Positions 1 through 9,359 of a DNA stretch of 64,000 nucleotides are shown here, in pieces. The notes beneath the pieces are model-generated. The model had not been told where the DNA came from. It ran no database searches and saw nothing but the letters and a program-made list of their open reading frames with translations. Numbering within the stretch: position 1 is the first letter of the stretch; every line of letters starts with the position of its first letter. The DNA is from SURF-28 sp034521465. GTDB lineage: Bacteria; Bacteroidota; Ignavibacteria; Ignavibacteriales; Melioribacteraceae. The translations under genes were made by a program, and so were the position numbers. Location: the NCBI GenBank assembly GCA_034521465.1, contig JAXHMN010000019.1, positions 59,530 to 123,529 on the forward strand. Direction: 5' to 3'.

Positions 1-224
1 GAATTTTCGGTGGCAAGTTGTTCAGTGCGTGAGCTAACGGATTGAATAATTTTTGGAATGAGAAAAACTAATCAATCAAAAAATAATGATAGTATTGGTT
101 GCTCATGTTACTCAAAATGGGGCTAAAGCCCTTTGTTTTTTTAGCTCTTATACTCCCGTCTGCTAAAGCAGACGGTAAGTGATTATATCTCTCAAAATTC
201 TTATATCGATTTCCGTCTGCTTTA
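1..224. repeat. Left arm of a large inverted repeat block
   Basis: Non-coding DNA that reappears as its reverse complement at about 45412-45885. Shared landmarks, in order, are a TTGTTNAGT...AGCTAACGGATT stretch, a GGTTGCTCATGTTA stretch, a GGGGCTNAAGCCC palindrome and an intact 20-bp palindrome CCGTCTGC-TAAA-GCAGACGG at 156-175. A second copy of that palindrome begins at 213 and is split by the IS that starts at 225. The distant copy contains extra insertions that this arm lacks, so this arm shows the empty state. No gene is supported here. Confidence 0.75.
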
Positions 225-1778
225 GAGTCTGTTGCATAACTCATAGATTTTGGCAAAGAAGTTGCTTCAATAAAGAGAACGAACAAAAAAAGAAGCAAAA
301 ATGACAGGAAAAAAGAAATACGAACCGAAAATGCTTTATTCAGTAACCTTAGCTGATTTAGTACCGGATGATAATTTTTATAGACGATTAGAGTCAGTCT
401 TAGACATGAGATTTTTATATAAAGAAGTAAGAAATCTATATGGCAAAACAGGTAAACCTTCAATTGATCCGGTGGTGTTTATAAAGATGTTACTTTACGG
501 TTATTTCGAAGGAATAATATCAGACCGTCAGTTAGTAAGGAAGGCAGCCGATAGTTTGAGCGCGAGATATTATTTGGGATATGATTTAGATGAAGAACTA
601 CCTTGGCACTCAACAATATCAAGAACAAGAAAACTTTTTGGAGAAGAGATTTTCGAGAAGGTATTTGCGGTAGTATTAGAACAATGTATTGCAGCCGGTT
701 TAGTAAGCGGAGAACATCAATCGATTGATTCAACATTAGTGAAAGCAAATGCATCACTAGACTCATTACAAAGACAAGTTACAATAACAGACTTGAAACA
801 ATATCTAGAGCAGACAAAAGAAGAAAATAAACTTGAAGAAGAAAAGAAAGACGAGAAAAACAAAGACAAACCTCCGAAACAGAAAAAGACAAGTAATAAA
901 GAATATGTAAGTAAAACCGATCCGGATAGTAAAATAAGAAAGAAAGGAAGATTTAATACCGACCTATACTATTCGACACACTACGGTGTTGACTCAAAGA
1001 ACAATGTAATAACAGAAGTATATGCTGTGGGCGCAGATGAACCGGATGTAGTATACATACCGAAAATAATAGAGCGATTAAAAAGAAGATCTAAAGAGCA
1101 TGGCTTTAATATAAGTTCGATAAGCGCCGACAGAGGATATTTTTCTGGAGAAACCTTAAGTATCTCGGAAAAAGAAGGAATAATCCCACAGATACCAGAG
1201 AGAGTAATGAAAATAGAACAGGGTTATATGATAAAAAAGAATTTAGATATGATAAATCAACTGATGAATATATATGCCCGGTGGGCAATAAGTTGAAATA
1301 TTTTTGTGATAAAAAAACACATAAAGCACACGGATATAAAGCAAAAGCCGAAGAATGTCGAATGTGCAGATTAAAGGAAAAATGCACAGAGGCGCGAAGT
1401 AGAATAGTATATCGCTCATATTACACAGAAGAATATGAACGCTTAGAGCAGAGAATGAAAACTGAAGAATTCAAGATAGCAATGAAACATCGGAAAACCG
1501 GACCGGAGTTATTATTTGCCGAAGCAAAGAAAGATCATGGGTTCAGAAAATTTATGACAAGAGGTCTATCAAGTGCTCAAAAGAACTCATTTATGATAGC
1601 AACGGTACAAAATCTTAAAAGGTTATTAAAGGGAAATAGAAAAAGAAAATCAATGTTTGGCATACTGAGTTGTGTGCAAAAATATTTTCGTTCAATAATA
1701 GATTAGAATTTTGTATTCAATAAAATCTAACAGAGTGTGTGCCGATCTCAAAAATAAATCGACTTACGCAACACACTC
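225..1778 (+). mobile_element. IS1182-family insertion sequence, 1554 bp
   Basis: The element has terminal inverted repeats, GAGTCTGTTGCATAA at 225-239 and the complement of GAGTGTGTTGCGTAA at 1764-1778 (13 of 15 match). It is flanked by a 4-bp direct duplication TTTA at 221-224 and 1779-1782. Outside these are CCGTCTGC (213-220) and GCAGACGG (1783-1790), so the element landed in the centre of a palindrome. It holds one transposase gene, split by a frameshift. Boundaries are read directly from the sequence; the family assignment rests on the protein. Confidence 0.85.
301..1706 (+). CDS. IS1182-family DDE transposase (two overlapping frames)
   Basis: The first frame (301-1296, 331 aa) has the N-terminal transposase region (DUF772/InsH-type, with KPSIDPVVFIKMLLYGY) and two likely catalytic Asp regions, QSIDSTLVKANAS and ISADRGYFSGE, separated by a Lys/Glu-rich linker. 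The second frame (to 1706) carries a Cys-rich segment (CRMCRLKEKC) and the C-terminal part that should hold the catalytic Glu. The frames are joined by a -1 shift at A AAA AAG (1233-1239), after which the protein reads KKEFRYDKSTDEYICPVGNKL, as expected for the family. About 470 aa in total is normal. Either a missing A or programmed frameshifting would explain the split. It catalyses movement of the flanking IS. Confidence 0.85.
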
Positions 1779-2087
1779 TTTAGCAGACGGTGAGAGGACA
1801 ACAATAAAAATCGGCTTTAGCCACATAGCTAGTACTTCTCACATAAAATACTTTCTTAAGTTAACAGCATTAAAAACTCCCAAAGGTTCGTTCCGACAAT
1901 AATTATGTCAACTTACTTTTGCCACTTAATTATCCGGTGAACCGCCGCTAATGCGCGAATGAAGGACTAATTAGATCACAGTTAAATTTCCTATTCAAAC
2001 CAAGTTTCATTAATTTGCAATCTTAAAATGGATAAAGATAGTTCATTTCCAAATTAGCATATATTCACAAAAAACACAGGATAAAAC
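1779..2087. repeat. Right arm of the repeat block, then the icd leader
   Basis: 1779 to about 1945 reappears inverted at about 44935-45126. Shared landmarks are GCAGACGGTGAGAGGACAAC, CCACATAGCTAGTA, CCCAAAGGTTCGTTCCGACA and CTTTTGCCNCTTAATTATCCGG. A short open frame here (1711-1902) is inside the repeat and is not a gene. 1946-2087 is the spacer before icd, with no recognised element. Confidence 0.7.
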
Positions 2088-4322
2088 ATGACAGATTATA
2101 AGATCATTTGGACAAAAATTGACGAAGCTCCGGCACTTGCCTCCTACGCACTTCTTCCGATAGTTGAGGCATTTACAAAAGGAACCGAGATAGAATTTGA
2201 GACAAAGGATATTTCATTAGCCGGCAGAATTATTGCAAACTTTCCGGAAAAATTAACAGACGAACAAAAAATTCCGGACTTATCTTACCGAATTAGGCAA
2301 AATTGTAAAAACTCCGGAAGCAAACATTGTCAAACTTCCCAACATCAGCGCTTCAATACCACAGCTTCAAGCGGCAATAAAAGAATTACAAAGTAAAGGT
2401 TACGATATACCAACCTATCCCGAAGAACCAAAAGAATGATGAAGATATAAAACTTCAGAAAAGATTCTCTGTTGTGTTGGGTTCGGCTGTAAACCCGGTA
2501 TTAAGGGAAGGTAACTCAGACCGCAGACCGGCAAAAGCAGTAAAAGAATATTCAATGAAGCATCCGCACAAAATGATGAAACCATGGCCGGAGTCCGGCT
2601 CTAAAGCGCGTGTTGCACATATGACAGAAAAGGATTTTTATGAATCTGAAAAATCAACCACTGTAGATGAAGCGTGCAATGTAAAAATTGAATTTGAAAG
2701 CAAGGACGGAAGTAAAGAAGTATTAAAAGAAAAACTTTCTCTGTTAGAAAGTGAAGTAATTGACGCATCGGTAATGAATGTAAAGTCACTAAGAAATTTT
2801 TACGCCGATACAATTGAAGAAGCAAAAAAAGATGATGCACTGCTGTCACTCCACCTAAAAGCAACGATGATGAAAGTATCCGACCCGATTTTATTTGGTC
2901 ATTGTGTTTCGGTTTATTATGAAGATGCATTAGAAAAACATGCCGATACACTTAAAGGAAATTGGTGCAAGCGTTAATAACGGACTTAGCCGATGTTCTT
3001 GAAAAATTGGATAAAACTTCCTTCCGAGAAAAAAGCAGAAATTGAAACCGACATTAATAAAGTGTATGACTCTCGTCCGGAATTAGCAATGGTTGATTCC
3101 GATAAAGGAATTACAAACCTTACATAGACCGAACGATATAATTGTTGATGCATCAATGCCGAACGTTGTAAGAGACGGTGGTAAAATGTGGAATCGAAAT
3201 AATGAATTGCAAGATACAATTGCAATGGTTCCCGATAGAAGTTACGCAACAATGTATGCGGAGATTATTGAAGATGCTAAAGAAGAACGGTCAATTTGAT
3301 CCGGCTACAATGGGTAATGTTGCAAACGTGGGGTTGATGGCAAAGAAAGCCGAAGAATATGGTTCACACGACAAAACATTTCAGGCAAAAGATGATGGAA
3401 CTATTCGAGTAGTAAAAGAAAATGGTGAAATTTTACTCGAACAAAATGTTGAAGAAGGTGATGTGTTTAGAATGTGTCAAACAAAAGATGAGGCAATTAA
3501 AGACTGGGTAGGACTTGCAGTGAGAAGAGCAAGATCTTCCGGTTCGCCTGCAATATTCTGGCTCGACGAAAGTAGAGGGCATGACGCAGAAATTATAAAA
3601 AAAGTAAATGAGTATTTGCCGGAACATGAAACAGATGGCTTAGATATTCAAATTCTAAAACCTGTAGAAGCGATGAAGTACACGTTAAAACGTGTGCGAA
3701 AGGTGAAGACACAATATCTGTTACCGGAAATGTATTGAGGGATTATCTCACCGATCTTTTCCGATTTTAGAACTTGGCACTAGCGCTAGAATGCTTTCGA
3801 TTGTTCCGTTACTAAATGGCGGCGGTTTATTTGAAACCGGTGCCGGCGGATCGGCTCCAAAACATGTTCAACAGTTTTTGAAAGAAGGTCATTTAAGATG
3901 GGATTCACTCGGTGAGTATTGTGCACTTGTTCCATCGCTTGGAACTTGCGGCTGAAAAAACCGGAAATAAGAAAGCGACAATCTTAGCGAAAACTTTGAA
4001 CGAGGCAGTAGGTCAATATCTTGAAAATGAAAAACTTCCGTCAAGAAAGGTTAATGAAATTGATAACCGCGGTTGTTCATTTTACCTAACGCTGTACTGG
4101 GCTGAAGCGCTTGCCGGACAAGATGAAGATGGTGAATTAAAAGATCGTTTCGGAAAAGTCGCTAAAGAGTTGAGGGAAAACGAAGAAAAGATAAACAAAG
4201 AACTTATCGCGGCACAAGGTGAACCTGCACAAATTGACGGATACTATTATCCCGATCCTGAGCTTTGCTATAAGGAAATGCGACCGAGCGAAACGTTTAA
4301 TAAAATAATAAACTCGCTTTAG
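2088..4322 (+). CDS. icd: Isocitrate dehydrogenase [NADP], monomeric type
   Basis: Oxidatively decarboxylates isocitrate to 2-oxoglutarate with NADP in the TCA cycle. The fragments read along the whole family length (about 740 aa): TDEAPALASYALLP-like start, ISLAGRIIANFPE, GSAVNPVLREGNSDRR (substrate region), LHLKATMMKVSDP, ITNL...DIIVDASMP, NVGLMAQKAEEYGSHDKTF-like, FWLDESRGHDAEII and NRG..FYL.LYWAEALA. Start ATG 2088 matches the family N-terminus. At least four frame changes occur (near 2290, 2450, 2980-3130, 3300 and 3740-3910) with no loss of homologous sequence, which fits sequencing indels better than decay. A terminator follows. Confidence 0.92.
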
Positions 4323-4350
4323 ATTATTTTATATTTAGCTCTGTTTTACT

Positions 4351-4385
4351 ATCCCGGTTCAAAATTGAGCCGGGATTTTTTTTAC
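4351..4385 (+). terminator. Rho-independent terminator of icd
   Basis: Ten-base stem ATCCCGGTTC / GAGCCGGGAT (one G-T pair) with loop AAAATT, followed by a run of T, 29 bases after the icd stop. Confidence 0.85.
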
Positions 4386-5347
4386 CCTAACCAAGTGTAA
4401 CGATTATAATAAATGGGATGAGGTATATATAATTAAATATCTTGCATCTATATAAATCTTGAATTATCTTTTTGTCAGAAAGTATGGAAATTAAAGTATC
4501 AAATACTTTGTATATCAAAAATGTCAAACCGCCCACAAAACCAAAGTTACTTGACCAAGTAAGGCACGTATTACGTAGAGAACGTTACAGTAAAAAGACT
4601 GAAGAGGCCTACACTAAGTGGATACGTGAATTTATTATTTATCATAATAAACAACATCCGAAGAAACTCTCAAAAAAGCATATCGAAAATTTCTTAACCC
4701 ATTTAGCTGTAGACCGGCAAGTTGCTCCATCCACACAAACTCAGGCATTGTCTGCATTGGTATTTCTATACAAGAAGGTTTTAGATGAAGAGTTCGGATG
4801 GTTGGAAGAAACAACTCGTGCTACCCGCAAAAGTAAACTGCCGGTTGTATTTTCCAGAGAAGAAGCAATGAAAATTATTTCTAAAATTAACGGTGATATA
4901 GAATTTGATTGTGTCCTTGTTATACGGAAGCGGATTGCGGCTCGGTGAAGCGCTTCAGGTCTGAGAGTCAAAGGATATTGATTTTGAGTTGAAGAGCTTA
5001 ATAATTAGAGAATCGAAAGGGAAAAAGATAGAACGACGGTGCTGCCATCTTCAATAATTCCAGCACTTAAAGAAGAATTAAAAGAAGTAAAAGAAATTCA
5101 TGAAAATGATTTACAAAACGGAAGGGGAATGACAAAACTACCTGGTGCACTTCATAAAAAATATGTTAATGCGTCCAAAGAGTTTGGATGGCAATATGTT
5201 TTTCCGGCAAACAAATTTATATACGATAAAGAAGCAAAACTGAAGTATCGTTTTCATTTACATCCTTCTACCGTACAAAAAGAAATTCGAAAAGCAATTA
5301 AACGGGCAGGAATAAGTAAGCCGGCATCATCACATACTTTCCGTCAT

Positions 5348-5645
5348 TTACCCCGTGAGATAAACGCTTTTGGAGTGACTGCATGAATTACTTTTATGTA
5401 TATGTGTTGCAATCCGAACATGATAAATTATTTTATACCGGCTATACAAAAAAATTACCAGAACGAGTTGAGGAACATAATCGTGGGAAAGTTAAATCAA
5501 CAGTGAAGAGAAGACCGCTTAAATTCAGTTTATTGGGAAGGATGTCTCTCCCAAAAAGATGCAACTGAAAGAGAGAAATATTTAAAAACGGCTTGGGGAA
5601 AAGAGATATATTAAGAATCGATTAAAGAATTATCTCACGGGGTGA
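5348..5645 (+). mobile_element. Inverted-repeat-bounded GIY-YIG element inside intI
   Basis: The ends are TTACCCCGTGAGATAA (5348-5363) and, inverted, the complement of TCACCCCGTGAGATAA (5630-5645): 15 of 16 bases pair. Removing the segment rejoins the integrase HTFRH box directly to the following FATQLL box, so the insertion site is precise to one or two bases. The only gene inside encodes a small GIY-YIG nuclease whose stop codon lies in the right repeat. Confidence 0.8.
5383..5645 (+). CDS. Small GIY-YIG endonuclease-like protein
   Basis: About 87 aa once two one- or two-base indels (near 5530 and 5603) are allowed for. The N-terminal YFYVYVLQS and the GYTKKLPERVEEHN box correspond to the GIY-YIG motif and the helix with the catalytic Arg. 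The C-terminal part reads ATEREKYLKTAWGKRYIKN and ends in YLTG, with the stop inside the right terminal repeat. This is the orphan UPF0213-like form common in Bacteroidetes and relatives. GIY-YIG enzymes cut DNA, so it may drive movement of the element carrying it, but that is inference. Without the frame repairs only 61 aa are read (5383-5568). Confidence 0.75.
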
Positions 5646-5787
5646 ATTTGCCACACAACTATTGCAGAACGGGTACGATATAAGGACAATACAAGAATTG
5701 CTGATCATAAATCTGTGCGCTACGACGATGGTATATACGCATATAATTGAGAATTTACACGGTGTTAGAAAAGTCCGTTCGGATTGA

Positions 5788-5982
5788 TGAACCTTATGCA
5801 GAAAAAAGAACTTGATAAGCAAATATAAAACATGAGAAAAACAAAGAAAGTAAATTTGGAATACGACAGAAACGACGAAGCATTCAGCATAAGTGATATA
5901 AATGCAGAATGAGCAGAAGCGAGAGAAGTTTTCATTGGTTTCTCAAGAAGTTATTAATTAATTAATTCTATATAAGTATATG
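5788..5982. other. Spacer between intI and first cassette (possible attI)
   Basis: An integron places attI between the integrase gene and the first cassette. The segment ends at G5982, where TTAGCTG starts cassette 1, giving a core-like G|TTAGCTG. A short frame, 5832-5912 (starts MRKTKKVNLEYDRNDEAF), is too small to judge. No other evidence defines attI. Confidence 0.35.
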
Positions 5983-6010
5983 TTAGCTGTTTTAACAAAA
6001 AGGTGAAGTT

Positions 6011-6521
6011 ATGAAGACTCAAAAAATAAATCAGAACATTTGTGTTAATTGTTTTGTCTTATTTAATTTTTTCTTTGCGAAGACAATCCTACTGAAAATT
6101 TCTATCTGCCCAGATAACACTGAAAGAGTGACAATTTCTGAAGGAGTTTTGGGGCAATGTTTGGTTTTGGGAAGGTGACTTTATGCCGGGAAGCCCAGAT
6201 GGTACCGATTTAGCCCCTGTTATACAGAGAGATTTACGTTTATAAAGCTACCAAAGGTAATTTAATTCAAAGAGACAATGAGAGATACCCTTTAATAAAG
6301 AAAAATTAATTACAGAACTCGTAGCAATCATTAAATCCGACTTTCGTCGGATTTTTTGAAATAGTTCTTCCAGAAGGTAAATATAGTTTTTTTGCAAAGG
6401 AGGATTCACTTTTCTTTGGAAGCGAGTCTGATGGAGAAGGTTATTTAATGTACAGCAGAAGTAATATCAAATCGAAACTACAAAAAGACAGATTAATATA
6501 AATTATAAGGCTGCTTATTAA
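6011..6521 (+). CDS. Exported protein with regulatory-like beta domain (cassette 1), frameshifted
   Basis: ATG 6011 has a ribosome site (AGGTGAAG) and starts a hydrophobic signal-like segment. Reading across several indels gives ENFYL, a VTISEGVWGNVWFWEGDFMPG stretch, IVLPEGKYSFFAKED and SESDGEGYLMYSRS, ending at TAA 6519-6521. GFFEIVLPEGKYSF resembles the carboxypeptidase-regulatory/SpaA-like fold of secreted proteins. No intact frame over 60 codons exists, so it is either decayed or badly sequenced. Function unknown. Confidence 0.5.
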
Positions 6522-6673
6522 AAAACAGCTAACAAGCAAATCAACCCGTTATGTAAAAAGTCAAGGTTGATTTGTCAGAGTGTTCTTACAAAATATGAAC
6601 TAAAATAGAATCAATCCGTTATTAACCATCGCCTAAAAAGGTGTGGCAAAATGTCTAATTAAATTATTATAAT

Positions 6674-6789
6674 GGCGGGACTGTACTCTGACCGATAACT
6701 CACTTTACACCTCCAAGTCAGAGCTGTTGGGAAATTTACCAAAGGTAAGTAAACCCGTAGTGAGCAGGGTTGATTAAACGGTTCCCGCC
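6674..6789 (-). ncRNA. Candidate bridge/seek RNA of the IS110-family element
   Basis: A closing stem of seven pairs, GGCGGGA (6674-6680) with TCCCGCC (6783-6789), encloses three hairpins: CTCTGAC/GTCAGAG (6686-6692, 6717-6723), TTACC/GGTAA with loop AAA (6736-6748) and AACCC/GGGTT (6752-6771). It lies directly downstream of the transposase on the same strand. IS110-family elements encode a bridge (seek) RNA in a non-coding end, and in IS1111-type members it is downstream. Transcription is not shown by sequence alone. Confidence 0.5.
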
Positions 6790-6840
6790 GCAAAAAAGCA
6801 ATTCTATTTAGTTTTGTTCTTTCATATTGAAACCCACTTC

Positions 6841-7912
6841 TCAAGCAACTTTAGAGAGTAAGTATTGATCTTGGTGAATCCAAACGTGTCTAATACGTCT
6901 AAGAAGTTTTTTAGCAATCCGGATAATAGCTTTTTGTTTTGGCATAGACTTACAGAGCATGTAATACTTATGCATTAAAGCCGGGTCTTTCTTGATTGCA
7001 ACCCAAGCAGACTCAACAATGAGCGGACGAAGGAACTTGTTGTGCCGGAAAAGAAATACCTTTGTCGTACTGAGTTAAACCGGAAGAATGAGTAGAAGGT
7101 ACAAGTCCAACAAAACGACAGAGCTTATCGAAGTTTGAAAAACGATCAATATTAATGAATCTCCGTGTATAAAGACATAGCAGTAATGAAAGCGATGCCG
7201 GGCACAGAAGTAAGTGAATTAATGATAGGCGCTATGTCGTTGTTCTTAGCTTCTTGTCTCAATTGACGAAGCACGGTTTTATGATGTTCTCTAATTTGCT
7301 GAAGTTGAAGAACAAGGTTTTTCAAGAGTATAAGTACCGGCAGAAGAATCAAGTTCAATAGAGTTAAGCCAATTAATAAAGTAACCTGACCAACGAGAGT
7401 TGGAAGTAAATTCTTTTGGAATAGAGATGCCGTAATTATAGAGTAAACCTTTAATTCTGTTTTTAGTACGGGTTTGATTTTGCACTAATCGGAAACGGAG
7501 TCTCATAAGAGCAACGAAGTTGTTCTTTGTTAACAGAAGGAATATAAATTGGTTTTAAGAGAACCGTTTTCAAGTTCACGGGCAAGTTTACGGGAATCAA
7601 CGGGATCGGACTTAGAAGATTTTTCTTTATCCGAAGTTGGCACGTCGGCCGGGTTAACAACTATGCAGTTAAGTCCAAGTTCTTTTAGTTTACGGCAAGG
7701 CCAGAACCCGGAGAAACCGGCTTCAGTAGGCAATATAAAATGTGCCTTCTGGATAATTAGTAGTTAAGTACTTATGGAGTTGTTCAGCAGAAGGGTTCAT
7801 AGAAAAAGTTTTTAGTTCCAGATTATTCGAACGAATAGTAACAGACCAGTTTTTGAGATGAGTATCGGATACCAATGTAAAACAGAATGTTCTTAAAAGT
7901 AAGTGAGTTCAT
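6841..7912 (-). CDS. IS110-family transposase (DEDD recombinase), frameshifted
   Basis: Read on the minus strand from ATG 7912: FYIGIDTHLKNWSVTI (first catalytic Asp), ELKTFSMNPSAEQLHKYL, EAGFSGFW (Glu), VVNPADVPTSDKEKSSKSD and DPVDSRKLAREL (two Asp), then QTRTKNRIKGLLYNYGI. The C-terminal Tnp domain follows: SLTSVPGIAFITAMSLYTEI, FDKLCRFVGLVPSTHSSG (the conserved Ser region), and VAIKKDPALMHKYY through to a stop at 6841. About 355 aa is the usual length. Several indels break it into short frames. It moves the surrounding element, guided in this family by a bridge RNA. Confidence 0.82.
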
Positions 7913-8292
7913 TTTTAAGTCTCCTTGTTATTGAAATTAGAATTCGTAACTAAATTACTAAAAGAGACTTTTTAACATAACATCTGACCCGCCTTGAGAT
8001 TGGCGGGTAGACTGCATATGATGCATCCGAGTCGATTTACTGTGGGCAAAGTGCAAAGGTAAGCATTGTCCATCAGGGATCCCTATGGGACAGTTCAAAG
8101 GTTGTTCTTTTAATTAAAGTTCATTTCGCCGCTGCTTTCGATTTAAGTTAAGCACGGCTGCAAATTATTGGCATTGTGCAATTAACCGGCATTGCAGTTC
8201 TGAATGGCAGAAGAAATATTCAAGAAATATTGAGTGAACGAATATTAAGATAAAATGCCACATAATGCCATTATACGCAGTCGATATGTGTA

Positions 8293-8667
8293 ATGAAAAA
8301 TAGAGGTATTATGATAGATAAATCCAATAATGAACAGGTTCAGAAATTTCTCGATGAGGTTTTAATGTTTGATACAGAAAAACATACTCCTTTAATTGAA
8401 TTGCGGGAAATAGTTTTTAATATTTATCCACAAGCCCAAGAAAGAATGATGTATGGGGGGATTATGTTTTCAATGAATTCTGAAGATTTTTGTGGATTAT
8501 TTGTTCGGAAGAACCATATCTCTTTAGAATTTTCTTATGGAACTGGAATGAAAGATCCAAAAAAATTATTGGAAGGAACTGGAAAATTTAGAAGGCACCT
8601 AAAATTCAAAAATAATATGGATATTAAAAATAAAGACGTAACATTTTTTGTAAAACAAGCTATTTGA
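8293..8667 (+). CDS. DUF1801-family protein (cassette 2)
   Basis: 124 aa, intact. The pattern of an N-terminal helical part (FDTEKHTPLIELREIVFNIY), the MMYGGIMFS turn, LEFSYG, and a C-terminal FRRHLKFKNNMDIKNKDV...FVKQA matches the DUF1801/YdhG-like fold (IscU-related iron-chaperone-like proteins), whose exact role is unsettled. ATG 8293 starts the frame; ATG 8311 has the better ribosome site (AGAGGT). It lies 22 bases inside the cassette boundary, a normal distance for a cassette gene. Confidence 0.7.
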   Translation: MKNRGIMIDKSNNEQVQKFLDEVLMFDTEKHTPLIELREIVFNIYPQAQERMMYGGIMFSMNSEDFCGLFVRKNHISLEFSYGTGMKDPKKLLEGTGKFRRHLKFKNNMDIKNKDVTFFVKQAI

Positions 8668-8697
8668 TACTTCCCCTCATAAAAAAAAGGAGTGATA

Positions 8698-9076
8698 ATG
8701 GATTCAATTTCACCAAACATTTTTGTTAAAGATATAGATGAAACTATAAAATTTTACAAAGTCATTGGATTTGAAAAAGTTATGACAGTACCTGAAGAAG
8801 GAGATTTGGTTTGGGCAATGATGACTTGTGGAAAGGTCAATTTCATGTTTCAGACATTCGAAAGCTTGGGAAATGAATTACCATCTATATCCCGAGAGAA
8901 AGGTGGTTCGTTATTGTTGTACATTCAAATAAAAGAAAATCAGAAAATATTACAATAAAATTAGGGACAAAGTAGAAGTTATCAAAGACCTTGAAAAAAC
9001 ATTTTATGGCGCAACAGAATTTTCTATAATAGACAATAATGGTTTCGTTCTAACTTTTGCCGAAAATGAAAAATAA
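8698..9076 (+). CDS. VOC-family (glyoxalase/bleomycin-resistance fold) protein (cassette 2)
   Basis: ATG 8698 follows AAGGAG by five bases. The opening SISPNIFVKDIDETIKFYK and the ending FYGATEFSIIDNNGFVLTFAE are the paired beta-alpha-beta modules of the VOC fold; a one-base indel near 8945 splits them. About 126 aa is a full single-domain VOC protein. The substrate cannot be read. It is the second gene of a two-gene cassette; its attC starts 19 bases after the stop. Confidence 0.75.
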
Positions 9077-9094
9077 ATTAACCAAATATCAATA

Positions 9095-9340
9095 GCGTAT
9101 AACTAGCCGCTCAAGCCGCCCGCCGACACGGTTTAAGTTGATTTCAATTTTTAGAGTTTTCGTTTTTCTGTTCGGCATTTTGTTCAATGGGTATTATGTT
9201 TGTTAGTTAAGGTCGCCGCCGATTGTTGGAAAAATGGAATAGCGGCTACAAATTATAAACACCCGCCAAACAAAATGGCGGGCAAGTTAGCTGTTGATTT
9301 AGCATTACAGTTCTGGGCGGCGGGTTAAGCAAAACGCCAT
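9095..9340 (+). repeat. attC-like site of cassette 2
   Basis: It starts GCGTATAAC, followed by TAGCCGCTCAAGCCGCCCGCC, and ends GGGCGGCGGGTTAAGC...GCCA|TTAGCTGCC. The inner arms GCTCAAGCCGCCCGCC and GGGCGGCGGGTTAAGC are imperfect complements, as L''/L' arms of attC are. A CCCGCC...GGCGGG hairpin (9269-9289) lies within. At about 246 bases it is long, in the range of Vibrio-type repeats. Confidence 0.65.
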
Positions 9341-9359
9341 TAGCTGCCAAGATTATAGA

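Larger units (their letters stand above)
4484..5787 (+). pseudogene. intI: Integron integrase (IntI-type tyrosine recombinase), interrupted
   Basis: The N-terminal SAM-like core-binding domain (LLDQVRHVLRRERYSKKTEEAY) leads to the catalytic Arg region (GLRLGEAL, after a frameshift near 4930). A segment follows that is diagnostic of IntI rather than XerC/D: LPGALHKKY..ASKEFGWQYVFPA. HPSTVQKEIRKAIKRAGI and the HTFRH box come next. The gene is then broken at 5348 by a 298-bp inverted-repeat-bounded element and resumes at 5646 with FATQLLQNGYDIRTIQELL and YTHIIENLHGVR, including the nucleophile Tyr. Start ATG 4484 is chosen over an upstream TTG. If the interruption is real, the enzyme is dead, and cassettes downstream would be frozen unless another IntI acts. 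It points toward the cassettes, unlike the usual divergent arrangement. Confidence 0.88.
6620..7980 (-). mobile_element. IS110-family insertion element (approximate limits)
   Basis: It contains an IS110-type transposase (6841-7912, minus) and a long structured non-coding stretch after its 3' end. Members of this family lack conventional terminal repeats, so the limits are estimates. It lies inside the attC of cassette 1. Elements of the IS1111 branch are known to target attC sites (the IS1111-attC group), which fits the location. Confidence 0.6.
6522..8270 (+). repeat. attC-like site of cassette 1, split by an IS110-family element
   Basis: The left part begins AAAACAGCTAACAAGC (6522-6537), a good R'' box, followed by AAATCAACC and its partner GGTTGATTT (6570-6582 region). 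The right part, after the IS, runs from about 7980 to 8270. It contains a CCCGCC...GGCGGG hairpin (7988-8007), the shared palindrome at 8068-8091 and a GGCATTGCAGTTCTG segment also found in the next attCs, ending at GCCA|TTATACGCAG. Confidence 0.55.

Noticed and set aside
1711..1902. 63-aa frame after the transposase
   Set aside because: Lies wholly in the repeat-block arm; its inverted copy at 44.9-45.1 kb does not keep the frame.
6327..6351. AAATCCGA-CTTTCG-TCGGATTTTTT hairpin resembling a terminator
   Set aside because: It lies within the cassette 1 reading (SD...GFFEIVLPEGKY continues on both sides), so it is probably coding with an indel.
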